From Gammaproteobacteria bacterium (GTDB lineage Bacteria > Pseudomonadota > Gammaproteobacteria > UBA1113), in contig JAIELR010000069.1 in NCBI GenBank assembly GCA_019752835.1, positions 1-5,027 of the forward strand: 5,027 bases of DNA, read 5' to 3'. Position 1 is the first letter of the stretch. Every line of letters begins with the position of its first letter. A program made the translations under genes and the position numbers. The notes under the pieces were generated by a model. It searched no databases. It worked only from the letters and a program-made list of their open reading frames with translations, and had not been told where the DNA came from. This document shows positions 1-5,027 of this stretch, in pieces.

Positions 1-2038
1 GATAGTGCAAGTTCTGCACTAAGCCCACCATCTCATAATAATTTTCAAGATTTATGTTTTTCTGTGAGTAGGCATCTCTTAAATTATCAATCATTTGCGA
101 AGAATTGTGCGCTGTTTGTGCAAGTACCTTACATATTGTTTCCTGATTTTTCTTTAATTCAGCTGCAATAGAAACCATTCTGGCTCTTAGTCCTTCAAAA
201 TTCTCATCCTCTTTGAAAATTTCTTTAAAGTCACCATGGTTTAAAACATCAATTAAGGTGCTTACAAAGCGTAGAAAGTTTTTTTCATAAGCAAGTATTT
301 CTTCATACGGAGCACTCATTCCCTTACGCACTTCATAAGAAGGCTCAAAGCAGCCATTTTTTCCAAATTCTTCATCCAACTTTCTTTTCAAAGAGATAAA
401 ATGGTCTTCTTTAGGCAAACCGTATTTTTTGTCGGGATGCGCACAGTCCATTAATATTTTCTTTTCTATCTCTTCTGGTTCATCTTGTGGCGTTATGGCT
501 ATCTTATCCACCTCAAGGCTCCCATCGTCTGTCACTATCGTATAGATACATTTTGTACCCTTGCTGTTACACTGATAAGATATTTGCCTGATATCATCCT
601 CCGCCGTCAAACGTTTATTAACAAAGACAATTTCCTTTAATTTAGATAACTCTCTTTTCCTTTCTATCCTCTTTTCCCGTTTTTCTTTTTTGTTTAAGCT
701 TTCTTTTTCAGCTGATGTCACGAAATCACTATACACATACAAAGCACCTTCATGAGTTTCCACCATTTTTTCTTTTAATTTTTCTTTAATCTTGTTCTGT
801 ATCCTTTGCTCATCATCTTCTGATTGTGCAGGAATACTTATTTTGTATATGCTGCCCTTATGATCAGCAATGGTACAATCGTAAGCAAGATCTGTCTTAT
901 TATGCACATAATATATTTGCATAACAGCGCCGTCTTTAGGGGGTACTTTAGAAAAGTGAAACTTATCCAACAAATCGTTTGAACCGCGCTTCATCACTTG
1001 GTAATGTAATTTTTCCGCTTCTATATAAAGATATACCGTATCTTGTTTCATAATTTTAGGAATGTCTTGCGGTGAAGAACAAAATTGATACGTATAATAG
1101 TAAAATGTCTCATCTTTTAGCGGTGGAATACCTTCGTGCCATAAACCATAGAACATTTTCGACGCATCTACTTTACAATTTTCACCCAAAACATTGTGCG
1201 TAGCATCAATTAATTGTCTGACTTCTGGATATACGTTATGGGGATGGATAACTTTTGTCAAAGCTTGTAGATAGGCGAGAGCTTCCTTATGTCCCTTATT
1301 TGCAGCGTGATTAAGCAATTCAAAAGCTTTTGCCTCATTTTTCTTGACGCCACGGCCTTCTTGGTACTTCACTCCCAAATAGAATTGTGCTTCGGGATAG
1401 TTTTCTGCCACTTTAGCAAGCCATTCCATCGCTTTCTCTTCACTTTTTTCAACACCACAGCCTTCCTCATATTTTTTCCCTAAATCAAATTGTGCTGCTC
1501 GATCGCCATTATCCGCTGCTTTAATAAGCCATTCTACTGCTTTTTCAAGATTTTTTGTAATTTCAATTTTGCTCGCATAGGCAGACACACGGAATGGGTC
1601 GTAAATTACTGCTAAATAATGTTGTGCGCCGGCATGGTTCTGGTTTGCAGCCTGCAGCAATAAATCTAACCCCGCCTGCGGGGATTCGGTGGTTAGGCAC
1701 CAGCCAGTCAAATATATTATACCTAACTGATACTGCGCATCCCGATTGCCGCGCTTTCCTCCACTATCTGCAGCCGCTTCCTTATACCAGAAAACTGCCT
1801 GTTGAGAGTTCTGCTCAGTTCCATGACCATTACGGTACATGGTTGCTAAATGATATTGCGCCCTTTTATCACCTTGTTCCGCTTTTAAGCGACACTGATT
1901 AAACGCTGCTATAGCTTGCTCTTTCGTAACAAGCTCTTTTTTGTTCTGTTGATCTCTTTTCTCTGACTTATCCAAGTTACTCCTTCTTGCCTCATCTGCT
2001 TTATATACTTCTGCTGATGGCACTTTTTTCCTACCCAT
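1..2038 (-). CDS. Sel1-like repeat (SLR) protein, C-terminus outside window
   Basis: The frame is open from ATG at 2038 to the window edge, giving 679 codons without a stop. Residues 1-42 are charged and polar with no signal peptide. Residues about 51-255 hold five Sel1-like repeats, recognised by AQYxLGxxY, GxGV and KAxxWLxKAA motifs (for example AQFDLGKKYEEGCGV at 183-197). Such repeats form alpha-alpha solenoids that bind other proteins. Residues about 333-535 look like two copies of a mixed alpha/beta module; the second carries a Lys/Glu/Arg-rich helical insert (about 443-468). Residues 540-679 appear helical and match no family I know. The start is chosen because AAGGA lies 9 nt upstream; an in-frame ATG at 2083 has no ribosome site. 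No enzyme motif is seen. A role as scaffold or secreted effector is inference. The Sel1 assignment is firm; the function is unknown. Confidence 0.93.
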   Translation of the reverse strand, partial: MGRKKVPSAEVYKADEARRSNLDKSEKRDQQNKKELVTKEQAIAAFNQCRLKAEQGDKRAQYHLATMYRNGHGTEQNSQQAVFWYKEAAADSGGKRGNRDAQYQLGIIYLTGWCLTTESPQAGLDLLLQAANQNHAGAQHYLAVIYDPFRVSAYASKIEITKNLEKAVEWLIKAADNGDRAAQFDLGKKYEEGCGVEKSEEKAMEWLAKVAENYPEAQFYLGVKYQEGRGVKKNEAKAFELLNHAANKGHKEALAYLQALTKVIHPHNVYPEVRQLIDATHNVLGENCKVDASKMFYGLWHEGIPPLKDETFYYYTYQFCSSPQDIPKIMKQDTVYLYIEAEKLHYQVMKRGSNDLLDKFHFSKVPPKDGAVMQIYYVHNKTDLAYDCTIADHKGSIYKISIPAQSEDDEQRIQNKIKEKLKEKMVETHEGALYVYSDFVTSAEKESLNKKEKREKRIERKRELSKLKEIVFVNKRLTAEDDIRQISYQCNSKGTKCIYTIVTDDGSLEVDKIAITPQDEPEEIEKKILMDCAHPDKKYGLPKEDHFISLKRKLDEEFGKNGCFEPSYEVRKGMSAPYEEILAYEKNFLRFVSTLIDVLNHGDFKEIFKEDENFEGLRARMVSIAAELKKNQETICKVLAQTAHNSSQMIDNLRDAYSQKNINLENYYEMVGLVQNLHY
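434..1042 (-). repeat. Internally duplicated module in the Sel1 protein (tentative)
   Basis: Two stretches about 111 residues apart share an ordered set of motifs. Copy A (residues about 333-425) reads VYLYIE, QIYY (374-377), TIADHKGSI (389-397), then KISI and a Glu/Asp/Lys-rich helix. Copy B (about 429-535) reads LYVYSD, QISY (485-488), TIVTDDGSL (500-508), then KIAI and a similar acidic helix. The distance from the QI.Y motif to the TI motif is the same (15 residues) in both. Copy B has extra basic helical sequence before the QI.Y strand. This was aligned by eye; identity is low, so duplication is likely but not proven. The fold is not recognised. Confidence 0.5.
1274..1888 (-). repeat. Five Sel1-like repeats within the reverse-strand gene
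   Basis: The repeat units start near residues 51, 96, 134, 180 and 215 of the protein. Units 1, 4 and 5 follow the usual pattern of about 36 residues (AQ-Y/F-LG..Y, G.GV/GT, KA..WL..AA). Unit 2 has a degenerate middle (TGWCLTTESPQAG). Unit 3 is about 10 residues longer than usual because of an insert around DPFRVSAYASKIEIT. After unit 5 a helix (EALAYLQALTKV) probably caps the solenoid. Confidence 0.85.
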
Positions 2039-2047
2039 TTTAACGCT

Positions 2048-2052
2048 TCCTT
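2048..2052 (-). promoter_or_regulatory. Ribosome binding site of the Sel1-repeat gene
   Basis: AAGGA read on the reverse strand lies 9 nt before the ATG at 2038. It favours this start over the in-frame ATG at 2083, which has no comparable site upstream. Confidence 0.7.
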
Positions 2053-2068
2053 TTTTAAAGTTTATATT

Positions 2069-2097
2069 CTTATGCCTGATCATTGAAATAGATTCAA
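2069..2097 (-). promoter_or_regulatory. Candidate sigma70-like promoter of the Sel1-repeat gene
   Basis: On the reverse strand, a TTGAAT box (2092-2097) and a CATAAG box (2069-2074) are separated by 17 bp; each matches the consensus at 4 of 6 positions. Transcription would begin near 2062, leaving a short leader that includes the ribosome site at 2048-2052 but excludes the alternative ATG at 2083. A second candidate is TTGAAA (2139-2144) with GAATAT (2116-2121), also at 17 bp, with a weaker -10. AT-rich DNA gives many chance matches. Confidence 0.35.
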
Positions 2098-2135
2098 AAA
2101 TCAAAGCTGCTTTTTATATTCGCCTGCATGCATAA

Positions 2136-2182
2136 GGCTTTCAACACGAGATAAATTTAAAGTCTATCTTTTGTTGAAGGCC
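2136..2182. other. Imperfect inverted repeat / possible stem-loop
   Basis: GGCTTTCAAC (2136-2145) and GTTGAAGGCC (2173-2182) pair at 9 of 10 positions. The odd pair is a G-U wobble if forward-strand RNA folds and a C-A mismatch if reverse-strand RNA folds. Inside the loop, AGATA (2149-2153) and TATCT (2165-2169) pair too, separated from the outer stem by symmetrical 3-nt gaps. It lies between the end of the 78-codon reverse ORF and the Sel1-repeat gene, and overlaps an alternative -35 box. No T-run follows it on the reverse strand, so a simple terminator for the small ORF is not supported. It could be an RNA structure or a protein-binding site. Confidence 0.35.
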
Positions 2183-2218
2183 CCTCTTTTCGAGAAAAAG
2201 ACAATTTTCTCCGCTTAT

Positions 2219-2455
2219 TTATCTGTTATTTCCTTTATATGAAAATTTATTGCTTCCTTTTTCTAAATATTTCTTTAAAATGGCATATTCTAAAAAAACC
2301 TTTACATACATCTTTATAACCAAGAGGTAAATCAAGAGAATCTGTGGATCGGGCGCTGCATTATCGATTTCCTGCTGAATAGCTTCAGCATACAAACCAA
2401 TAGACGAGAGAGGATAAGTTCTAGCACTACAGCCTTCGGGTACATAGATAATCAT
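2219..2455 (-). CDS. Small hypothetical protein, 78 aa (tentative)
   Basis: This ORF runs from ATG at 2455 to TAA at 2219. The protein is unrecognised: a polar N-terminus (MIIYVPEGCSARTYPLSS), a segment around EAIQQEIDNAAPDPQ, a hydrophobic stretch at about 38-60 (LLIYLLVIKMYVKVFLEYAIL) that could be a membrane segment or amphipathic helix, and a basic tail. In its favour, a good sigma70-like promoter (2494-2523) points at it and would give a leader of roughly 30 nt, and its composition is more balanced than random AT-rich sequence. Against it, there is no clear Shine-Dalgarno site before the ATG. The frame also stays open upstream to about 2541 without a usual start codon, so it may be a decayed gene fragment. 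It points toward the Sel1-repeat gene, about 180 bp away, with which it could share a transcript. Confidence 0.35.
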   Translation of the reverse strand: MIIYVPEGCSARTYPLSSIGLYAEAIQQEIDNAAPDPQILLIYLLVIKMYVKVFLEYAILKKYLEKGSNKFSYKGNNR

Positions 2456-2493
2456 TTTTTTATTATTCTTTGTTTTATTTAAAAATTTATCGT

Positions 2494-2523
2494 AGTATAC
2501 TCTGGCAATATTATCCTTTTCAA
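2494..2523 (-). promoter_or_regulatory. Sigma70-like promoter, reverse strand
   Basis: On the reverse strand, TTGAAA (2518-2523, 5 of 6 consensus) and TATACT (2494-2499, 5 of 6) are separated by 18 bp. Transcription would start near 2487 and run into the 78-codon ORF starting at 2455, and possibly on to the Sel1-repeat gene. Its -35 box lies inside the palindrome at 2513-2527. Confidence 0.5.
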
Positions 2524-2527
2524 GGAT
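2513..2527. promoter_or_regulatory. Perfect 15-bp palindrome, possible shared operator
   Basis: ATCCTT and AAGGAT flank a 3-bp centre (TTC). The site covers the -35 box of the reverse promoter and ends one base before the -35 box of the forward promoter. This is where a dimeric repressor or activator could control both directions. No regulator gene is visible in the window, so the operator role is inference from position and symmetry. Confidence 0.4.
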
Positions 2528-2528
2528 T

Positions 2529-2557
2529 TTGGTCGAATGTTAATTCAAAAATATAGT
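2529..2557 (+). promoter_or_regulatory. Sigma70-like promoter, forward strand
   Basis: TTGGTC (2529-2534, 3 of 6 consensus) and TATAGT (2552-2557, 5 of 6) are separated by exactly 17 bp. Transcription would start near 2564, about 60 nt before the 81-codon ORF at 2624. It stands back to back with the reverse promoter, with 5 bp between the two -35 boxes. Confidence 0.45.
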
Positions 2558-2615
2558 TTTTAATTTCAAGCAATAGAAAAACACGCCCGCAAGCATACAT
2601 TAAAGTGTTAGGACT

Positions 2616-2620
2616 GGAGG
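2616..2620 (+). promoter_or_regulatory. Strong Shine-Dalgarno with unusually short spacing
   Basis: GGAGG lies only 3 nt before the ATG at 2624; 5-9 nt is usual. It is a near-perfect anti-16S match in an AT-rich spacer, so it is unlikely to be chance and is the main support for the 81-codon ORF. The tight spacing may lower initiation. Confidence 0.5.
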
Positions 2621-2623
2621 GAG

Positions 2624-2869
2624 ATGAATAACAAAAACAACCAAACGATCAGAAATTTAAATGAAATATGTATTTTTTCTTTCTTTTTTTCTTTATTCCC
2701 TTTTTTTATCATTTTGTATCAGTTCATCGGTCCATTATATTTTATTTTTTATTTAATCGTAATTCCATATTCTCTGATAATTATTGACTTAATGCCGGCT
2801 TTAAACAGCGAATATCCTAAATTTTTTCTAGATTACTTACTGAAATCGTTCATAAATATAATTTTATGA
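2624..2869 (+). CDS. Small hydrophobic protein, 81 aa, predicted membrane (tentative)
   Basis: This ORF runs from ATG at 2624 to TGA at 2867-2869. A polar, Asn-rich N-terminus (residues 1-15) is followed by two hydrophobic stretches, about 16-35 (rich in Phe) and about 36-56 (Ile/Leu/Tyr), then a more polar segment (MPALNSEYPK) and an amphipathic C-terminus ending in FINIIL. This is the layout of a small two-helix inner-membrane protein. No family is recognised. Support comes from the GGAGG site just upstream and a candidate promoter at 2529-2557. Caution: T-rich DNA read in any frame gives Phe/Ile/Leu-rich sequence, so hydrophobicity alone is weak evidence. It lies 121 bp before the ankyrin gene on the same strand and could be co-transcribed with it, although that gene has its own candidate promoter. 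Confidence 0.45.
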   Translation: MNNKNNQTIRNLNEICIFSFFFSLFPFFIILYQFIGPLYFIFYLIVIPYSLIIIDLMPALNSEYPKFFLDYLLKSFINIIL

Positions 2870-2900
2870 GTTACAATACTCTTCTCTGAAATTCCTTAAA

Positions 2901-2930
2901 TTGGTTTGTTTTCATAAATGACACTCTAAT
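2901..2930 (+). promoter_or_regulatory. Candidate sigma70-like promoter of the ankyrin gene
   Basis: TTGGTT (2901-2906, 3 of 6 consensus) and TCTAAT (2925-2930, 5 of 6) are separated by 18 bp. Transcription would begin near 2937 with a leader of about 54 nt. The leader contains the AT-only palindrome ATTTTAAAAT (2961-2970). The match is moderate for AT-rich DNA. Confidence 0.35.
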
Positions 2931-2979
2931 TTCATGTGAATGCTAGATCTTTTTACTTAAATTTTAAAATAACTTAAGC

Positions 2980-2983
2980 GGAG
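2980..2983 (+). promoter_or_regulatory. Ribosome binding site of the ankyrin gene
   Basis: GGAG lies 7 nt before the ATG at 2991, an ideal spacing. An in-frame TAA at 2970-2972 rules out a start further upstream. Confidence 0.75.
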
Positions 2984-2990
2984 CAGTATT

Positions 2991-5027
2991 ATGGCAGCAA
3001 ACCTTCATTTGCCTCAATCATCATGGACTATAGAAAAGATAACCGCCTTGCTTGAGCAGGGAGTGAATATAGATGAAACTGATGAATCGGGTCTCACTCC
3101 TCTCAATTGGGCGGCTTGCCATGGCTACCGAGTGCTGGCTATTTCTTTAATTAAGAAAGGAGCGAATGTTAATCATACAGATCATCAAAAGCAAACCCCA
3201 TTACATTCGGCTGCCTTTTTTGGCCATATAGACATAATAAAAGACTTGCTGGACAATGGCGCAAATGTGGATCCATTAGATAATAGCGGGAGAAGTCCCC
3301 TTCACTCAGCAGTCTTCTACGGATATACTAATATAGTTATACTCTTAATCGAGAAAGGTGCCAATATCAACCAGCCAGATAATGAAGGCAAAGGCCCACT
3401 CCATCAAGCAGCTTTCTACGGTCACACCGAAACAGCAATAATCTTAATGAAGAAAGGCGCCGATGTGAATCAACTTGATAATGTCAACAAAAATCCGCTA
3501 CATTTCGCTACCGAAAAAAAAAGAAATGCCAAAATAGTCATCGCTTTGATTAAGCGGGGCGCGAATGTCAATCAACCAGATAATCAAAGGAGAAGCCCGC
3601 TTCATTTGGCCTCGCGCCACGGCCATACGGAGATAATGATCCTCTTAATGGATCATGGTGCGAATATAAGTTGTCTTGATGATTGTAATACCACCCCGCT
3701 ACATTCAGCAGTTTTATCTGGTGAAGTAGACGCCGTCATAGCCTTAATCGAAAGAGATGCAAAGGTCGATCCGCTTAATCTTGAAGGAAAAAGTCCGCTG
3801 CATTGGGCTGCTCTCTACGGCTATACTGAGATAGCCTTAGTCCTGATTGAAAATGGCGCTGAAGTGAATCGTATGGATAAAGAAAATAACCAAACACCGC
3901 TTCATTTGGCCGCTTTCCATGGCAAAACAGAAACCATCATAACTTTATTTAAAAAAGGCGCCTTCATCAATCAACTTGGAACTGGCGATATAAGCCCGCT
4001 CCATTCGGCGAGTCGCCGAATGGCTAATACAGAAGCTGTAAAAGCCTTGATTAGAATTGGCGCGGCAGTCAATCAACCAGACAATACAGGTAAAAGCCCA
4101 CTTCATTTAGCTGCTGCATACGGCAATACCAATATAGTAATAGCACTCATTGAGGAAAATGCCGAAATAAATTGTGTAGATAACGAATTGGGTGAAACGC
4201 CACTCCATTTGGCTGCCTACTTCGGCAAAACAGATACAGTCATTGCCTTAATCGAAAGAGGTGCAAACATCAATGCAATTACTAAAGATGGTGATACGCC
4301 ATTGCACATAGCTGTTTCTCAACGTCGTATAGCAACCATTCTCGCTTTAATAGATAAAAATGCTGCGATTAATACTGCCAATACAATAGGTGAAACACCA
4401 CTTTTTTATGCTGTTTATTGCGGCAATATAGACATATTAACCATCTTAATAGATAGCGGTGCAAATATCGAGCACCCAGATAAGGAAGGGAAAAAATTGC
4501 TACATTGGGCCACCATCTACAATCGAGTCCAAGTTATAGAAACTTTAGTTGACAAAGGCGCTGATATTAATCAAACCGATAATACGGGTAAAAGCCCACT
4601 ACATTTTGCTGCTTCCTCCCGTGAAATAGAAATAAAAACTGCCATCGCTTTAATTAATAAAGGTGCAAACATCCATCAGCGCGATCATACAGGAAGAACA
4701 CCCCTCCATTGGGCAGCCTTTTATGGCAGTGTAACTATTCTAAATTATTTCATTAAAGTGTTAGCTAGCTCAAATATAAAAATTGAAGTCAACCCAATTG
4801 ATACCGTTGATTCCAACGGCGAAACACCACTATTTAGTGCTATTCGACAAGGCCATATCGATGTCCTAAAGATCTTGTTATGGCATGGAGCTAATACTCG
4901 TCACGCTAATCACAACAAAGAAATTCCTGTGGATATAGCCAATCATAAAAAACAAACAGAAATAAGCCGTACATTAAGGCTTTACATGCACATTCAGGAT
5001 CTTTGGGGTGTATGGGAAATGGAAACT
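2991..5027 (+). CDS. Ankyrin-repeat protein, C-terminus outside window
   Basis: The frame is open from ATG at 2991 to the window edge, giving 679 codons without a stop. The protein starts with a half-repeat cap (residues 12-33, WTIEKITALLEQGVNIDETD). Eighteen ankyrin repeats follow (34-642), marked by G-x-[TS]-PLH-x-AA and L-x-x-x-GA-x-[VI]-N motifs, then a degenerate repeat (643-679, KEIPVDIA...). Ankyrin repeats form curved solenoids that bind other proteins. No signal peptide, membrane helix or catalytic domain is visible in this part, so the protein is probably cytosolic or secreted without a Sec signal. In intracellular bacteria such proteins are often type IV effectors acting in the host cell, but that is inference, because any C-terminal secretion signal or extra domain lies beyond the window. 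Start choice is firm: a Shine-Dalgarno site lies 7 nt upstream and an in-frame stop lies 21 nt upstream. Confidence 0.96.
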   Translation, partial: MAANLHLPQSSWTIEKITALLEQGVNIDETDESGLTPLNWAACHGYRVLAISLIKKGANVNHTDHQKQTPLHSAAFFGHIDIIKDLLDNGANVDPLDNSGRSPLHSAVFYGYTNIVILLIEKGANINQPDNEGKGPLHQAAFYGHTETAIILMKKGADVNQLDNVNKNPLHFATEKKRNAKIVIALIKRGANVNQPDNQRRSPLHLASRHGHTEIMILLMDHGANISCLDDCNTTPLHSAVLSGEVDAVIALIERDAKVDPLNLEGKSPLHWAALYGYTEIALVLIENGAEVNRMDKENNQTPLHLAAFHGKTETIITLFKKGAFINQLGTGDISPLHSASRRMANTEAVKALIRIGAAVNQPDNTGKSPLHLAAAYGNTNIVIALIEENAEINCVDNELGETPLHLAAYFGKTDTVIALIERGANINAITKDGDTPLHIAVSQRRIATILALIDKNAAINTANTIGETPLFYAVYCGNIDILTILIDSGANIEHPDKEGKKLLHWATIYNRVQVIETLVDKGADINQTDNTGKSPLHFAASSREIEIKTAIALINKGANIHQRDHTGRTPLHWAAFYGSVTILNYFIKVLASSNIKIEVNPIDTVDSNGETPLFSAIRQGHIDVLKILLWHGANTRHANHNKEIPVDIANHKKQTEISRTLRLYMHIQDLWGVWEMET
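3090..4916 (+). repeat. Array of 18 ankyrin repeats
   Basis: Repeats start at residues 34, 67, 100, 133, 166, 200, 233, 266, 300, 333, 367, 401, 434, 467, 500, 533, 568 and 610. Most are 33 or 34 residues. Repeat 16 is 35 long, and repeat 17 is 42 long because of an insert around ASSNIKIEVNPIDTVD. Repeats 5, 10, 13, 15 and 16 lack the usual G-H/G-K turn after the first helix. Similar units recur every five repeats (2 with 7, 3 with 8, 4 with 9, 5 with 10, 6 with 11), pointing to growth by block duplication. Confidence 0.93.

Larger units (their letters stand above)
2039..2990. other. AT-rich spacer between the two large divergent genes
   Basis: This stretch of about 950 bases contains only the two tentative small ORFs, the promoters, the palindrome and the stem-loop listed separately. 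I see no tRNA, rRNA, transposase remnant, CRISPR array or convincing rho-independent terminator in it. It is visibly richer in A/T runs than either large gene, which suits a regulatory or decaying region. Confidence 0.7.

Noticed and set aside
1289..1483. Forward ORF of 64 codons
   Set aside because: It lies wholly antisense to the well-supported Sel1-repeat gene; its Phe/Leu/Cys-rich translation is the shadow of that frame.
1594..1902. Forward ORF of 102 codons
   Set aside because: It is antisense to Sel1 repeats 1-3, has no recognisable domain, and no good ribosome site was seen before its ATG. The opposite strand carries clear repeat motifs.
2122..2138. GCCT / AGGC inverted repeat within the spacer of the alternative Sel1 promoter as an operator
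   Set aside because: Only four base pairs match and the centre is not symmetrical; the overlapping TGCATGCA palindrome is too short to be meaningful alone.
2185..2201. TCTTTT / AAAAGA inverted repeat as a terminator
   Set aside because: The stem is only 6 AT-rich pairs, and no T-run follows on the reverse strand where a terminator would be needed.
2219..2869. The two small divergent ORFs as a toxin-antitoxin pair
   Set aside because: Such pairs are normally co-directional or antisense-overlapping; these diverge, and neither resembles a known toxin or antitoxin.
2868..2881. GAGT / ACTC hairpin after the 81-codon ORF as a terminator
   Set aside because: A 4-bp stem with no following T-run is too weak to call.
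3090..4916. Regularly spaced repeats as a CRISPR array or tandem satellite
   Set aside because: The period of about 99-102 bp is in frame with one long open reading frame, and the units are degenerate at DNA level while keeping ankyrin residues.

Overview
This 5 kb window is AT-rich and holds two large, divergent genes for eukaryotic-like repeat proteins, both cut by the window edges, with about 950 bases between them. A reverse-strand gene (start at 2038) encodes a Sel1-like repeat protein. A forward-strand gene (start at 2991) encodes a protein built almost wholly of ankyrin repeats. The AT-rich composition, bacterial Shine-Dalgarno sites, sigma70-like promoters and this pairing of repeat families suggest a host-associated or intracellular bacterium, such as a member of the Legionellales or another amoeba- or arthropod-associated lineage. 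No housekeeping gene is present, so the taxon is an inference.

Layout. Bases 1-2038 (-): at least 679 codons, with a charged N-terminus, five Sel1-like repeats, a mixed alpha/beta region that looks internally duplicated, a basic helical insert, and a helical C-terminal part that runs off the window. Bases 2039-2990: an AT-rich spacer with two tentative small ORFs transcribed divergently (78 codons on -, 81 codons on +). A back-to-back pair of sigma70-like promoters lies between them, with their -35 boxes on either side of or overlapping the 15-bp palindrome ATCCTTTTCAAGGAT. The spacer also holds a possible stem-loop at 2136-2182 and candidate promoters for both large genes. Bases 2991-5027 (+): 679 codons with 18 full ankyrin repeats, an N-terminal half-repeat and a degenerate last repeat; the stop codon lies outside the window.

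How they may work together. Both large proteins are solenoid protein-interaction scaffolds without a visible catalytic domain or signal peptide. In intracellular bacteria such proteins are often secreted effectors, but their C-termini, where type IV secretion signals usually lie, are not in view. The most interesting internal features are a five-repeat (about 500 bp) super-period in the ankyrin array, a duplicated module of about 111 residues in the Sel1 protein, and the compact divergent control region at 2494-2557.
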